Shown piece by piece: positions 16,272-24,324 of a stretch of 34,414 nt of DNA (within the stretch, counting starts at the first letter, position 1; each line of letters opens with the position of its first letter). Origin of the DNA: Acidobacterium sp. (lineage in GTDB: Bacteria; Acidobacteriota; Terriglobia; Terriglobales; Acidobacteriaceae); assembly GCA_003166955.1 (NCBI GenBank), contig PMUI01000023.1, positions 1-34,414 on the forward strand, in the 5' to 3' direction. The notes beneath the pieces are model-generated. The model had not been told where the DNA came from, did not search any database, and saw nothing but the letters and a program-made list of their open reading frames with translations. Both the position numbers and the translations under genes were made by a program.

Positions 16272-17291
16272 ATGGCAACTGCCACGCACGCGCAGGTCAC
16301 CCCCGAACGCATCATGCAAATGGCATGGGGCTATGTTCCGCCCCTCGTCCTCGAAGCAGCCATCCGTCACCACGTCTTCGACGTCCTCGACAGCGGCCCC
16401 AAAGACATCTGGGAAGTCGAGAAAGCCACCGGCGCCTCCGCCCGCGGCCTCGCCGCCATCATGGATGCCCTCGTCGGTCTCAACTTCCTTTCAAAAGATG
16501 AGCAGGGCCGCTACGCCCTCACCCCTGAAAGCGACGCCTTCCTCGTCAGCACCAAGCCGTCCTTCCAGGGCGGATTCATCAAGCATTGCAGCGAGCACCT
16601 CATTCCCCGCTGGCTGCATATCAACGAAGTCGTCGCCACCGGCAAGCCCGTCAGCGCGGTCAACGAAGAGAAAAGCGGCGGCGAATTCTTCCACAACTTC
16701 GTCCTCGATATTTTTCCGATGAGCTACCCCGCTGCCCAAACGCTCGCTGCCCACATGAACTACGGCAGTGCCGGCGCACCTGTGAATGTCCTCGACATCG
16801 GCGCTGGCTCCGGAGTCTGGGGCATCGCCGTCGCGCAAAGCTCCCCACGCGTCCAGGTCACAGCAGTGGACTGGCCCGAGGTCATCGACATCACAAAAAA
16901 GACCTCCGCGAAATTCGGTCTCGCCGACCGCTTCTCCTTCACCATCGGCGATCTGCACGACGTGGACTTCGGCTCCGGCCATCACCTCGCCACCGTCGGC
17001 CACATCCTGCACAGCGAAGGCGAAAAGCGCAGCCGCGAGCTCCTCGCCAGGATCTACAAAGCTCTGGCAAGCGGAGGCACCATCGCCGTTCAGGAATTTC
17101 TCGTCAACAAGGAGCGCACCGGCCCGCTCAACGGCCTTTTCTTCGCCGTCAACATGATCGTCAACACGACTGAGGGCAACACCTGGTCCTTCGAAGAAAT
17201 TGGCGCTTGGCTAGAAGAGGCCGGCTTCGCCAACCCGCGCCTCCTCGAATCCCCGGGCCCCTCGCCCCTCATCCTCGCCACCAAACCCTGA
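16272..17291 (+). CDS. SAM-dependent methyltransferase (acetylserotonin O-methyltransferase-like)
   Basis: This class I methyltransferase of the O-methyltransferase type transfers a methyl group from SAM to a small molecule in the cytoplasm. The 339-residue product has an N-terminal winged-helix dimerisation part (about 10-95, including VLEAAIRHHVFDVLD and the ARGLAAIMDALVGLNFL helix). The Rossmann core follows, with SAM motif I VLDIGAGSGVWG (173-184), an acidic residue after the second strand in VTAVDWPEVI, and motif IV-like HILHSEGEKRSRELL. The ATG at 16272 is preceded by GGAGAA at 5 bases. The substrate is unknown; in the family it ranges from quinones to phenolics and polyketides. The gene is alone on its strand and converges on ctaG. 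Confidence 0.85.
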   Translation: MATATHAQVTPERIMQMAWGYVPPLVLEAAIRHHVFDVLDSGPKDIWEVEKATGASARGLAAIMDALVGLNFLSKDEQGRYALTPESDAFLVSTKPSFQGGFIKHCSEHLIPRWLHINEVVATGKPVSAVNEEKSGGEFFHNFVLDIFPMSYPAAQTLAAHMNYGSAGAPVNVLDIGAGSGVWGIAVAQSSPRVQVTAVDWPEVIDITKKTSAKFGLADRFSFTIGDLHDVDFGSGHHLATVGHILHSEGEKRSRELLARIYKALASGGTIAVQEFLVNKERTGPLNGLFFAVNMIVNTTEGNTWSFEEIGAWLEEAGFANPRLLESPGPSPLILATKP

Positions 17292-17300
17292 CCCGCAACC

Positions 17301-17361
17301 GGGTGCCCCATTCTGATCGCCCGCTTTTGGCGATCAGGGTGGGCATCGCGCAAAGCGCGAT
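17301..17361. repeat. Double-hairpin extragenic element
   Basis: It lies 10 bases after the methyltransferase stop. CTGATCGCC (17313-17321) pairs with GGCGATCAG (17329-17337), flanked by TGCCC (17304-17308) that pairs with GGGCA (17341-17345). A second hairpin, ATCGCGC-AAA-GCGCGAT, spans 17345-17361. The whole sits between convergent genes and may act as a bidirectional transcript-end structure, though no T-run follows. Its form is that of a repeated extragenic palindrome. Confidence 0.55.
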
Positions 17362-17433
17362 CTTCATCGTTCCCTGCCTCAAGCCCCGCGGATGGGAGGG
17401 ACAGCCTGAATCAAAGCTCCTAAACGCTAATCT

Positions 17434-17456
17434 CTAATTCCTAAACTCTAAACTCT
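17434..17456 (-). repeat. Short 3'-end repeat spanning the ctaG stop
   Basis: This 23-base motif is identical at 22 positions to 11528-11550 downstream of alaS. Here it overlaps the ctaG stop codon (17448-17450), so the last codons of ctaG are provided by the repeat. Confidence 0.5.
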
Positions 17457-18290
17457 CGCGAATCCGTGTCCCCTGTGGCGGACGCGTCGAGGCGAAAGCA
17501 ACTGCACCGTGATCCCCATCGCCGGAATCAAAAACACCGTCGACCCCATCACCCACATGAACGCCCCAGCCGCCGCCTGGTCATTCAGCGCGCTCAATCC
17601 AAACAAGCGTGGAACCGCCGCATAGCTCGGATACAACAGTCGCCCCGAGAAGCACAGGAAGGCCGACAACCCCGTGTTCACCAGATCCGCCAGTACCAGA
17701 TAGGGAAGCATCAACCACCGCGATCCCCGCTGCCGGTAAGGCCACGGAGCAATCACCGGCCACCAGAACATCAGGCTCGTAAAGAAAAAGCACGCGTGCT
17801 CAAGGTTGTGCCAGTTCTCCGACGCCAGCGCGAATTCGTACGCCTTCGGAATGTGCCAGATCAGATACGCTGCGTTCATCGCGATCCACGCCACCTTCGG
17901 CTGTGTCAGGAAGCCCCCGATCCCGTGGATCACCTGCGTCCGAAACAGCGGTTTCAAGATTCGAATCACCACCCGCGGCAATCCCCGCAGCATCGGAACC
18001 ACCGGAGCACCCAGCACCATCAGCGGCGGCGCAATCGACATCAGCACAAAATGCTGCGCCATGTGCATGAACAACAGCGATTCGCTGAACGTATCCAGCG
18101 GCGAAGCCACCGCAACAAAAACCGCCAGCACCCCGCCCAGAAAAGCCACCAGCCGCCACAGCGGAAACAACTCCGGCCGCGTCCTGCGAATCTGGTTCCA
18201 TCCGCGAACATAAATCGCCGCCGTCACCACAAGCGCCGCCGTCACTCCCCACGGCACATCCCACGTCGTGAACAGCGCGTCCAGATTCAT
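17448..18290 (-). CDS. ctaG: Cytochrome c oxidase assembly factor CtaG (caa3 type)
   Basis: The 280-residue integral membrane protein belongs to the caa3_CtaG family, needed for assembling the copper site of caa3-type oxidase. About seven hydrophobic helices are visible. Conserved histidine-bearing helices include FMHMAQHFVLMSIAPPLMVLG, AYLIWHIPKAYEFAL and NLEHACFFFTSLMFWWP, and an LNDQAAAGAFMW segment lies near the C-terminus. The start ATG is at 18290. It is the last gene of the eight-gene respiratory operon, 29 bases after the cytochrome b/c gene. This is not the Cox11-type CtaG. The C-terminus runs into a short repeat, as annotated. Confidence 0.9.
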   Translation of the reverse strand: MNLDALFTTWDVPWGVTAALVVTAAIYVRGWNQIRRTRPELFPLWRLVAFLGGVLAVFVAVASPLDTFSESLLFMHMAQHFVLMSIAPPLMVLGAPVVPMLRGLPRVVIRILKPLFRTQVIHGIGGFLTQPKVAWIAMNAAYLIWHIPKAYEFALASENWHNLEHACFFFTSLMFWWPVIAPWPYRQRGSRWLMLPYLVLADLVNTGLSAFLCFSGRLLYPSYAAVPRLFGLSALNDQAAAGAFMWVMGSTVFLIPAMGITVQLLSPRRVRHRGHGFARV

Positions 18291-18319
18291 GTTCTGCTCA
18301 TAGCCCGCTCATATTCTGA

Positions 18320-19807
18320 TCAAGGCCTGCCGCTTCCGCCCGTCGAAGCCGTCGCAGCATTCGCCTGCTGTGACGGATCGAATGCCGGCGGCTCGTTCTT
18401 CGGATGCAGCGTCTCCAGAAAGCTCACCAGCGCCTCAATCTCCGCCGGCGCAAGGTTCTTCCCGTATGCTGGCATATTCCCGCCGCCCGTCACCACCTTG
18501 TAGCGCATCTGGTCCGGCGTCATCCGCGTCGCCACCGCATCCAGCGCCGGCCCACGCTCCCCGCCGTGCCCGCCAATCGAATGGCAGTTCCGGCACTGCT
18601 TCGCCTGGAAAATCACCGCCCCCTGCCGCACCAGCGGTGTCGCCTCCCGCAAATATTTCACCGGCAGCGTGTCCCCGCTCCACGCGCTCATGTGCGGGCT
18701 CCACGGTGTCGACATCGCCAGATGCGTGAACACCGCCCAGCTCACCGCCACCATGCTCAGCGCCAGCACCGCCACCGGCCGCCGATGCCAGCTCTTCTCT
18801 CCCTCCGAAGCGACGAACGGCACCGCCAGCAGCCCCGCGATCATCAATATCGGCGCGATCAAAATGAACGGCGTCTCCATCGACGGCGGCAGATACGACA
18901 GCACCGCGTAAATCCACAGGAAAGGGAAGTCCGGCTTGGGCACCGTCTGCGTGATCGACGGATCCGGTTGCCCGCTCGGCCCCGACGGCCCAAACACCGC
19001 CGCGCAAACGCCCACCGCAGCCAGCACCGCCGCAGAAAAAACCAAATCCTTCCAGAACGCCCCCGGCACAAACGGAATCCCGTCCTCGTGCGCCAGCTTG
19101 TTGTACTCCTCGATGTACGTTTCCTTCCGCACCAGCCTTCCCGGCATCGGCCACTCGTTGATGCCCAGCTTCAGCACCATCCAAACATGCATCGCCACCA
19201 AAACCAGCAGCGTCCCAGGAATCACAAACACGTGCAGAGCAAAACATCGCGACAGCGTTGCGCCCGCAATCGTCGGCCCGCCCAGCAGCAGATGCACGAG
19301 CGATCCGCCCGCAATGGGCACGCGGCTCAGGATGAACACGCCGATCCCCAGCCCCCAGTACGCATCCTGATCGAACCGCAGCACCTGCCCGGTGAACGCC
19401 ATGCCCAGCGTCATCAGCAGCAGAAACACGCCGACAGTCCACGTCAACTCACGCGGAAATTTGTACGCTCCAAAGAGGAACACCTGCGCCATGTGGATGA
19501 ACACCACAGCAACCATGAAGTTCGAACCCCACGCGTGCACCGCGCGCAGAAACCATCCCAGCGGCACCTGATGATTCAGGATGTTCAGGCTGTTCCACGC
19601 TTCGGCCCCCGACGGCACATACACCAGCGCCAGCAAAATCCCCGTCACAATCTGCAGCATCAGCAGCGTGAACGCCGCGCTCCCAAACACGTACCACCAG
19701 CTCGCCGTGTTCCGCGGAACCTTGTGCAGTACAGCGTCCTTGACCGGTCCCTCGACCTGCAGCCGCCGCTCCAGCCAGTTATAGATCTGCTTCGCGCTCT
19801 GTTTCAT
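18320..19807 (-). CDS. Cytochrome b (b6/subunit IV type) fused to a C-terminal cytochrome c domain
   Basis: This is the quinol-oxidising membrane subunit of a bc-type complex. In the 495-residue product, the N-terminal four-helix part carries the two haem-b histidine pairs His91/His105 and His192/His207. The pairs are 13 and 14 residues apart, the b6f-like spacing. A subunit-IV-like part follows; at the usual PEWY site it reads PDFPF (292-296). The tail is a c-type domain with CRNCH (405-409) and a likely axial Met445 in GNMPAYG. The ATG at 19807 overlaps the Rieske stop by 4 bases; in-frame Mets six and three codons earlier are less likely. Electrons would pass from quinol via Rieske to this or the neighbouring c haems and on to the caa3 oxidase. 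Confidence 0.92.
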   Translation of the reverse strand: MKQSAKQIYNWLERRLQVEGPVKDAVLHKVPRNTASWWYVFGSAAFTLLMLQIVTGILLALVYVPSGAEAWNSLNILNHQVPLGWFLRAVHAWGSNFMVAVVFIHMAQVFLFGAYKFPRELTWTVGVFLLLMTLGMAFTGQVLRFDQDAYWGLGIGVFILSRVPIAGGSLVHLLLGGPTIAGATLSRCFALHVFVIPGTLLVLVAMHVWMVLKLGINEWPMPGRLVRKETYIEEYNKLAHEDGIPFVPGAFWKDLVFSAAVLAAVGVCAAVFGPSGPSGQPDPSITQTVPKPDFPFLWIYAVLSYLPPSMETPFILIAPILMIAGLLAVPFVASEGEKSWHRRPVAVLALSMVAVSWAVFTHLAMSTPWSPHMSAWSGDTLPVKYLREATPLVRQGAVIFQAKQCRNCHSIGGHGGERGPALDAVATRMTPDQMRYKVVTGGGNMPAYGKNLAPAEIEALVSFLETLHPKNEPPAFDPSQQANAATASTGGSGRP

Positions 19808-20433
19808 CCCCGGCATGGGCAATCCCCATCCTTCGCCGGAGTCGCAATGTTCACCAATTTCGCCGTATTCGAAAGGCTCGGCATCTGCCCCGCGTTAATT
19901 TGTAACTGTCCCCCTATTATTTTGTACTCGTACGTAAACAGCCCCCGCTCCGGAGGCCCCGATGCCCGCGAACCATCGGCGTAATACACTCCACCGTGGC
20001 ACGGACACATGAAAAGCTGCGACTGTGGAAACCACCGCACCGGGCATCCCAGATGCGCGCAGTTAATCGCGAACACCGTAAACTGACTCGCGCCCTCTTT
20101 CCGCACATAAGCGGCCACGTTGTCCGTCTCGCCATCCCACGGCTGCGTCCAGGGGTTCTTAAACGACACCAGCCGCGTTTCACCCACCGGAAAACTATCT
20201 GCAGCTCCCAGCGAAATCCACGATTTGTACGACTCGTCCTTCCGCACGGGAGCCAGCAAATACCGCACGATCGGCACCGCCAGCGCTAAACCCACCAGGC
20301 CATTCAACGCCACGCCCGCCTTCAGCAACAACCACCGCCGCGAGACAACCGCCGGTCCTTCGCGATCGCTCGCCTGCTCGCTCGCTGTATGGATATCCGG
20401 CCCCGTGCTTTGTTTCTTCGGGCTATCGCTCAC
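19804..20433 (-). CDS. Rieske [2Fe-2S] iron-sulfur protein of the bc complex
   Basis: The product has 209 residues. An N-terminal twin-arginine segment VSRRWLLLK (Arg32-Arg33) is followed by one hydrophobic anchor (about 37-62, GVALNGLVGLALAVPIVRYLL). The soluble domain has both cluster-binding boxes, CAHLGC (125-130) and CPCHGG (143-148), with the usual Cys/His ligands and the disulfide cysteines. The start is GTG 20433, preceded by GGAGGT that overlaps the last codons of the cytochrome c gene; only two bases separate that stop from this start. The stop overlaps the cytochrome b start (ATGA). It takes electrons from quinol at the cytochrome b Qo site. Confidence 0.93.
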   Translation of the reverse strand: MSDSPKKQSTGPDIHTASEQASDREGPAVVSRRWLLLKAGVALNGLVGLALAVPIVRYLLAPVRKDESYKSWISLGAADSFPVGETRLVSFKNPWTQPWDGETDNVAAYVRKEGASQFTVFAINCAHLGCPVRWFPQSQLFMCPCHGGVYYADGSRASGPPERGLFTYEYKIIGGQLQINAGQMPSLSNTAKLVNIATPAKDGDCPCRG

Positions 20434-20435
20434 GT

Positions 20436-21149
20436 TCACCTCCCAGCCGGATTGGGTATAGGCGCTGCCGAAACCGCCGCCGGATTCCGCAGCGATCCCA
20501 AATACGTAGCAATATCGGTTACATCCTGCCCGGAAAGCGGCCCCGCAACCCCCTTGCCGGTCGCGAGCCGCCAATCCGGCTGCCCAATATCCACGCGACC
20601 CGCAACGATGATCGTCCGCAGCGCCTGATCGCTCACCAGCGACAAATACACCACACTCGTTACCTGCTCACGAGCCGAATTCTGATGGCACGAAGCGCAT
20701 CGCGCCTGATAGGTCGCCTGCCCGCGCTTCACGTCGCCCGCCTGATCCTGAGCGTACGCCGGTGGCGTCGCTCCCCCAAACGCATTCGGCTTCGCCCATT
20801 CTTTCCGCATCCCAGCAATAATCGCCCCGATCTGCGTATCCGTCAGCATCCCACCCGCCGACTGCGCGAACGCCGGCATCTCCGTCCCCGGCATCCCGCC
20901 CGAAATCCACTTCCGCAGCGTCGCATCATCCACCAGCGCCTGATACTCCGGATTCCCCAACTCCATCGCCGGCCCGCCATGCCCGTTCGCCCCGTGGCAC
21001 GCCTGGCAATTCGCGCTGTACAGCGCATGAAAATCCATCACTGCTTCCGGCCGTGGTGCAGGCGCCTCCACGGTCGCTTCCGGTACCCGCGAGCATCCCG
21101 CCAGCGCAAACACCAGCGGCAGCGCAAGCGCCATAGCGCCTCGCCGCAT
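20436..21149 (-). CDS. Dihaem cytochrome c lipoprotein
   Basis: The 237-residue product begins with a lipoprotein signal (MALALPLVFALAGC, lipobox LAGC), so it should be anchored at the outer face of the cytoplasmic membrane. Two class I c haem sites are visible: CQACH (about 48-52), with a likely axial Met in GTEMPAFA, and CASCH (about 150-154). Its place between the oxidase genes and the Rieske/cytochrome b genes makes it the likely electron carrier between the two complexes, comparable in role to the dihaem c subunit of actinobacterial bcc-aa3 supercomplexes (inference). The start overlaps the preceding stop (TGATG). Sequence beyond the haem boxes is poorly conserved to my eye. Confidence 0.9.
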   Translation of the reverse strand: MRRGAMALALPLVFALAGCSRVPEATVEAPAPRPEAVMDFHALYSANCQACHGANGHGGPAMELGNPEYQALVDDATLRKWISGGMPGTEMPAFAQSAGGMLTDTQIGAIIAGMRKEWAKPNAFGGATPPAYAQDQAGDVKRGQATYQARCASCHQNSAREQVTSVVYLSLVSDQALRTIIVAGRVDIGQPDWRLATGKGVAGPLSGQDVTDIATYLGSLRNPAAVSAAPIPNPAGR

Positions 21150-22030
21150 CAGTGCTTCTCCTCGTCGCTGTACTCAGGCGGCCCCGCGTTCGGATTCGAC
21201 TCCATCAACCCCGGCGCCTCAATCCCCATGCGCGCAAAGAACGGCAACCCGCGGCTCGTCTTGATCTTTCCTTCCCGCGCCACCACCAGACCCGCGACCA
21301 CCCCAAAAAAAACCTGCGACACCACGAACCATCCCCACTGAATCCTCGCATCGAGCGCCGGGTTGATCACCCCCATCGCCGAATGCAGTAGCCCCGTCCA
21401 CAGCAGCGGCGCCAGAATCCCGCCCAGCAGCACCGGCCTCGTCGGCAGCATCGGGAGCATGGCCCCATACAGCAATCCCACCAGCAAACAAGTAACAGTG
21501 TGGATCACAATTGCCACTACCAGCCAGCTCCAGTGGAACGCCGCAATCTCCGCCGTCGTAATATGTGCCGATGGCCCCACCCCCGCGCCTCCCAGCAGAT
21601 TCACCGGATACCAGATGCTGTGCTGCGCAATCAACCCATACGCCAGCGCCGGAAAAATCATCGCGATTCCGCCCGCGATCCCGCCCTTGATTCCGCTCGT
21701 TACCGGATACGTCTCGACCGGCAGATGCGCGCGATGTTCCGGCCCAATCTCCAGCCGCCGCACCACGCGCCGCGTCGTCGTGATCGTCACCGGCTGCACC
21801 ACCACCGGAACATCCTCGTGCGCCTCATGCGGCAGAACCTGCCGGAACCATCCCACGCATCCAGACACCATCAGCACCGCACCGAAGGCCGTCACCCACA
21901 GGCTCGTCACCAGCCCGGCTGCCGCCAGCGCGCAGCCAAGCGCCAGCACAATCGGCCACGCCGTCGGTGCAGGCAAATGGATCGTCTCGCTATGCGCCGG
22001 CCCTGCCTTGTGTTGTGTAGTCTCCGTCAT
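21149..22030 (-). CDS. Membrane protein of unknown function within the cox-bc operon
   Basis: The 293-residue product lies between coxC and the dihaem cytochrome c gene. Residues about 25-65 form two closely spaced hydrophobic helices (WPIVLALGCALAAAGLVTSL) followed by GCVGWFRQVLPHEAHED; this resembles small accessory oxidase subunits of the subunit IV kind. A basic/acidic stretch follows (about 70-110). Then come about five further helices, including HITTAEIAAFHWSWLVVAIVI and GWFVVSQVFFGVVAGLVVA. Several histidines sit in or next to helices (IAQHSIWY; FHWSW; IHTVT; LLHSAMG). There is no cofactor motif I can name. Position and 3-base spacing from coxC suggest a subunit or assembly factor of the oxidase-bc chain. 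Confidence 0.85.
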   Translation of the reverse strand: MTETTQHKAGPAHSETIHLPAPTAWPIVLALGCALAAAGLVTSLWVTAFGAVLMVSGCVGWFRQVLPHEAHEDVPVVVQPVTITTTRRVVRRLEIGPEHRAHLPVETYPVTSGIKGGIAGGIAMIFPALAYGLIAQHSIWYPVNLLGGAGVGPSAHITTAEIAAFHWSWLVVAIVIHTVTCLLVGLLYGAMLPMLPTRPVLLGGILAPLLWTGLLHSAMGVINPALDARIQWGWFVVSQVFFGVVAGLVVAREGKIKTSRGLPFFARMGIEAPGLMESNPNAGPPEYSDEEKH

Positions 22031-22033
22031 CTC

Positions 22034-22624
22034 CTACCTGCCCACGATGTACACAACCGTGAAAACCACAACCCACACCGCATCCACAAAATGCCAATAC
22101 AGGGCGAACACCTGAATTCGCTCCGAATGCTCCTCGCGCACGTGCCCCGTCAGCGTAAAAAGCAGAATCAGCGACAGCCCAATCAGCCCCACCACCACAT
22201 GCGTCGCATGCAGCCCCACCAGCGAGTAGAACGTCGTCCCAAACAGATTCGTCCGGATCGTCAACCCATCCGCATAAATCAGCTTGTGCCACTCAATGCC
22301 GGTCCCAACGATAAAGATTGCTCCCAACGCAATCGTCAGCGCCCACCACGCCGCAAACCCGCGCATTTTCCCACGATCAATCTCCCGCTCCGCCAGCCAA
22401 ATCGTCACGCTGCTTGAGAGCAGGCAAATCGTATTGAAGATGGGGATATCAAGAACCTGCTGCGGCGTCGGGCCCCACAGGCTCTTGCCGATGTAATAGA
22501 TGTACGCCACCACGAAGATCGTGAAGATCGCACTCTCGCCCGTGATCAGCGACAACATTGCCACGCGCCCGCGCGACGGCAGGTGCCACGGTACTGCAAT
22601 CGGAGAAACAGGGATCGCGCTCAT
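22034..22624 (-). CDS. ctaE: Cytochrome c oxidase subunit III
   Basis: The 196-residue haem-copper oxidase subunit III (CoxC/CtaE) has five membrane helices, the short bacterial form. Family features seen are the N-terminal MLSLITGESAIFTIFVVAYIYY, the central EWHKL segment, FYSLVGLHATHVVVGLIGL, and the C-terminal ALYWHFVDAVWVVVFTVVYI. The ATG at 22624 overlaps the subunit I stop by 4 bases; an in-frame ORF upstream to 22669 lies inside subunit I. Subunit III stabilises the oxidase and its proton-uptake path. Confidence 0.94.
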   Translation of the reverse strand: MSAIPVSPIAVPWHLPSRGRVAMLSLITGESAIFTIFVVAYIYYIGKSLWGPTPQQVLDIPIFNTICLLSSSVTIWLAEREIDRGKMRGFAAWWALTIALGAIFIVGTGIEWHKLIYADGLTIRTNLFGTTFYSLVGLHATHVVVGLIGLSLILLFTLTGHVREEHSERIQVFALYWHFVDAVWVVVFTVVYIVGR

Positions 22625-24315
22625 GCTTCGTACTTCCAGTCCGGATCTTCCGGATGCTTCAAATCCCACAGCGGCCGCCGGCTGTGCACCACCGGATCAG
22701 CCGCGAAGTTATACACCGGTGGCGGCGACGGCACCGCCCATTCCAGCGTCCACGCATCCCACGGATCGTTCCCAGCCTTCTTGCCCTTCAAATACGAATG
22801 CACCAGGTTCCACGCGAAGATCAGCACCGCGATCGCCTGGATCATCCCACCCATAGAAATGATGAAATTCAGATGATTCCACCCGCGATCCGGCTCGTAC
22901 GTGTAAATCGAGCGCGGCATTCCCAGGAAACCGACAAAGTGCATCGTGTCGAACGTCACATGGAAGCCGATGAAGAACAGCCAGAAATGCCACTTCCCCA
23001 GCGTCTCGCTCAGCATCCGCCCCGTCACCTTTGGATACCAGTAGTAGATCCCCGCAAAAACATTGAAGACGATCGCGCCCACCAGCACGTAGTGAAAATG
23101 CGCGATCACAAAATAGGAATTGTGCAATTGCCAGTTCCACGGCGCCACCGACAGCATGATCCCCGTCAGCCCCGCAATCAGAAACTGGAACAGAAACCCC
23201 AGACAAAACAGCATCGGCGTAGCAAAGCGGATCTTTCCGCCCCAGATCGTCGCCACCCAGTTGAAAATCTTGATGCCCGTCGGAATTCCCACCAGCATTG
23301 TCGACAACACGAAGAAGGCGTTGCCCACCGACGTCATCCCCACCGTGAACATGTGGTGCGCCCACACGCCGAGGCTCACGAAAGCAATTCCCACCGACGC
23401 CGCCACCATTGCCGGATATCCAAAGATCGCCTTGCGTGAAAACACTGGAATAATTTCGCTCGCAATCCCGAACGCCGGCATCACCAGCACGTACACCTCG
23501 GGGTGTCCGAAGATCCAGAAGAAGTGCATCCAGACCACCGCGGACCCGCCCGCCTGCGTGTCGAAGAAATGCCCGCCCAGATAGCGGTCGATCACCAGCA
23601 TGATCTGCGCCGCGGTCAGCGGCGTAATCGTGATCAGCGTCAACCCGCTCGTCACCAGCATCAGCCACACGAACAGCGGCATCCGCAACAGCGTCATCCC
23701 ACGGCACCGCATCGACAGCGTTGTCGCAATCACGTTGATCGCCGTACCCAGCGTGCCGAATCCGGCCACGATCAGCGCCAGTGCCCAGTAATCCGTTGCG
23801 TGCCCCGGCGAAAATGCCTTCGCGGTCAGCGGAGCGTACGCCCACCATCCCACATCCGGCGCCGCACCCATGCCATACAGCCCGAAGCCGCCAATAAAGC
23901 TGTAGTAGATCAGGAGCCCGCCAAACGCCGTCATCCAGAAGCTGAACGCGTTGAGCCGCGGAAACGCCATGTCCCGCGCTCCGATCATCAGCGGCACAAG
24001 ATAATTCGCAAACCCGAAGATGATCGTCATGCCCACGAGAAACACCATCGTGGTGCCGTGCATGGTGAACATCTCGTTGTACAGTTCGGGAGAAAGAAAA
24101 TGCATGCCCGGCCACGCCAGCTGGATGCGAATCGCGATCGCCTCCGCCCCCGCTACCAGCAAAAAGAAAATCCCGTAGACCAGATACAGAATTCCCAGCC
24201 TCTTGTGATCGACCGTCACCACCCAGCCGTGCAGCCACTCCAGCAGCATTGCCGTCGAACGCCGCGGCGGCGTCACGTCCACGGTTCCCGCAATCGGTAA
24301 GGTCTGGTCTGCCAT
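22621..24315 (-). CDS. ctaD: Cytochrome c oxidase subunit I (aa3/caa3 type)
   Basis: The 564-residue catalytic subunit reduces O2 to water and pumps protons. The haem and copper ligands are all present: low-spin haem His86 (TMHGTTMVF), CuB His271 with the cross-linking Tyr275 in WIFGHPEVY, CuB His320-His321 in WAHHMF, and haem His406/His408 in AHFHYV. The glutamate in GHPEVY marks a type A1 oxidase. Twelve or more hydrophobic helices can be traced. The start ATG is at 24315, nine bases after the subunit II stop, and its stop overlaps the subunit III start. It is the second gene of the respiratory operon. Confidence 0.97.
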   Translation of the reverse strand: MADQTLPIAGTVDVTPPRRSTAMLLEWLHGWVVTVDHKRLGILYLVYGIFFLLVAGAEAIAIRIQLAWPGMHFLSPELYNEMFTMHGTTMVFLVGMTIIFGFANYLVPLMIGARDMAFPRLNAFSFWMTAFGGLLIYYSFIGGFGLYGMGAAPDVGWWAYAPLTAKAFSPGHATDYWALALIVAGFGTLGTAINVIATTLSMRCRGMTLLRMPLFVWLMLVTSGLTLITITPLTAAQIMLVIDRYLGGHFFDTQAGGSAVVWMHFFWIFGHPEVYVLVMPAFGIASEIIPVFSRKAIFGYPAMVAASVGIAFVSLGVWAHHMFTVGMTSVGNAFFVLSTMLVGIPTGIKIFNWVATIWGGKIRFATPMLFCLGFLFQFLIAGLTGIMLSVAPWNWQLHNSYFVIAHFHYVLVGAIVFNVFAGIYYWYPKVTGRMLSETLGKWHFWLFFIGFHVTFDTMHFVGFLGMPRSIYTYEPDRGWNHLNFIISMGGMIQAIAVLIFAWNLVHSYLKGKKAGNDPWDAWTLEWAVPSPPPVYNFAADPVVHSRRPLWDLKHPEDPDWKYEA

Positions 24316-24324
24316 TCCGTTGTC

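Noticed and set aside
18404-19984. Long open frame (over 500 codons) on the plus strand opposite cytochrome b/c
   Set aside because: Composition is extremely rich in Arg, His, Pro and Gln with no domain. It is the antisense shadow of a GC-rich gene whose own product has intact haem ligands.
22709-24238. 509-codon frame inside ctaD on the same strand
   Set aside because: Alternative frame of ctaD with Gly/Asp/Arg-rich low-complexity composition and no family features.
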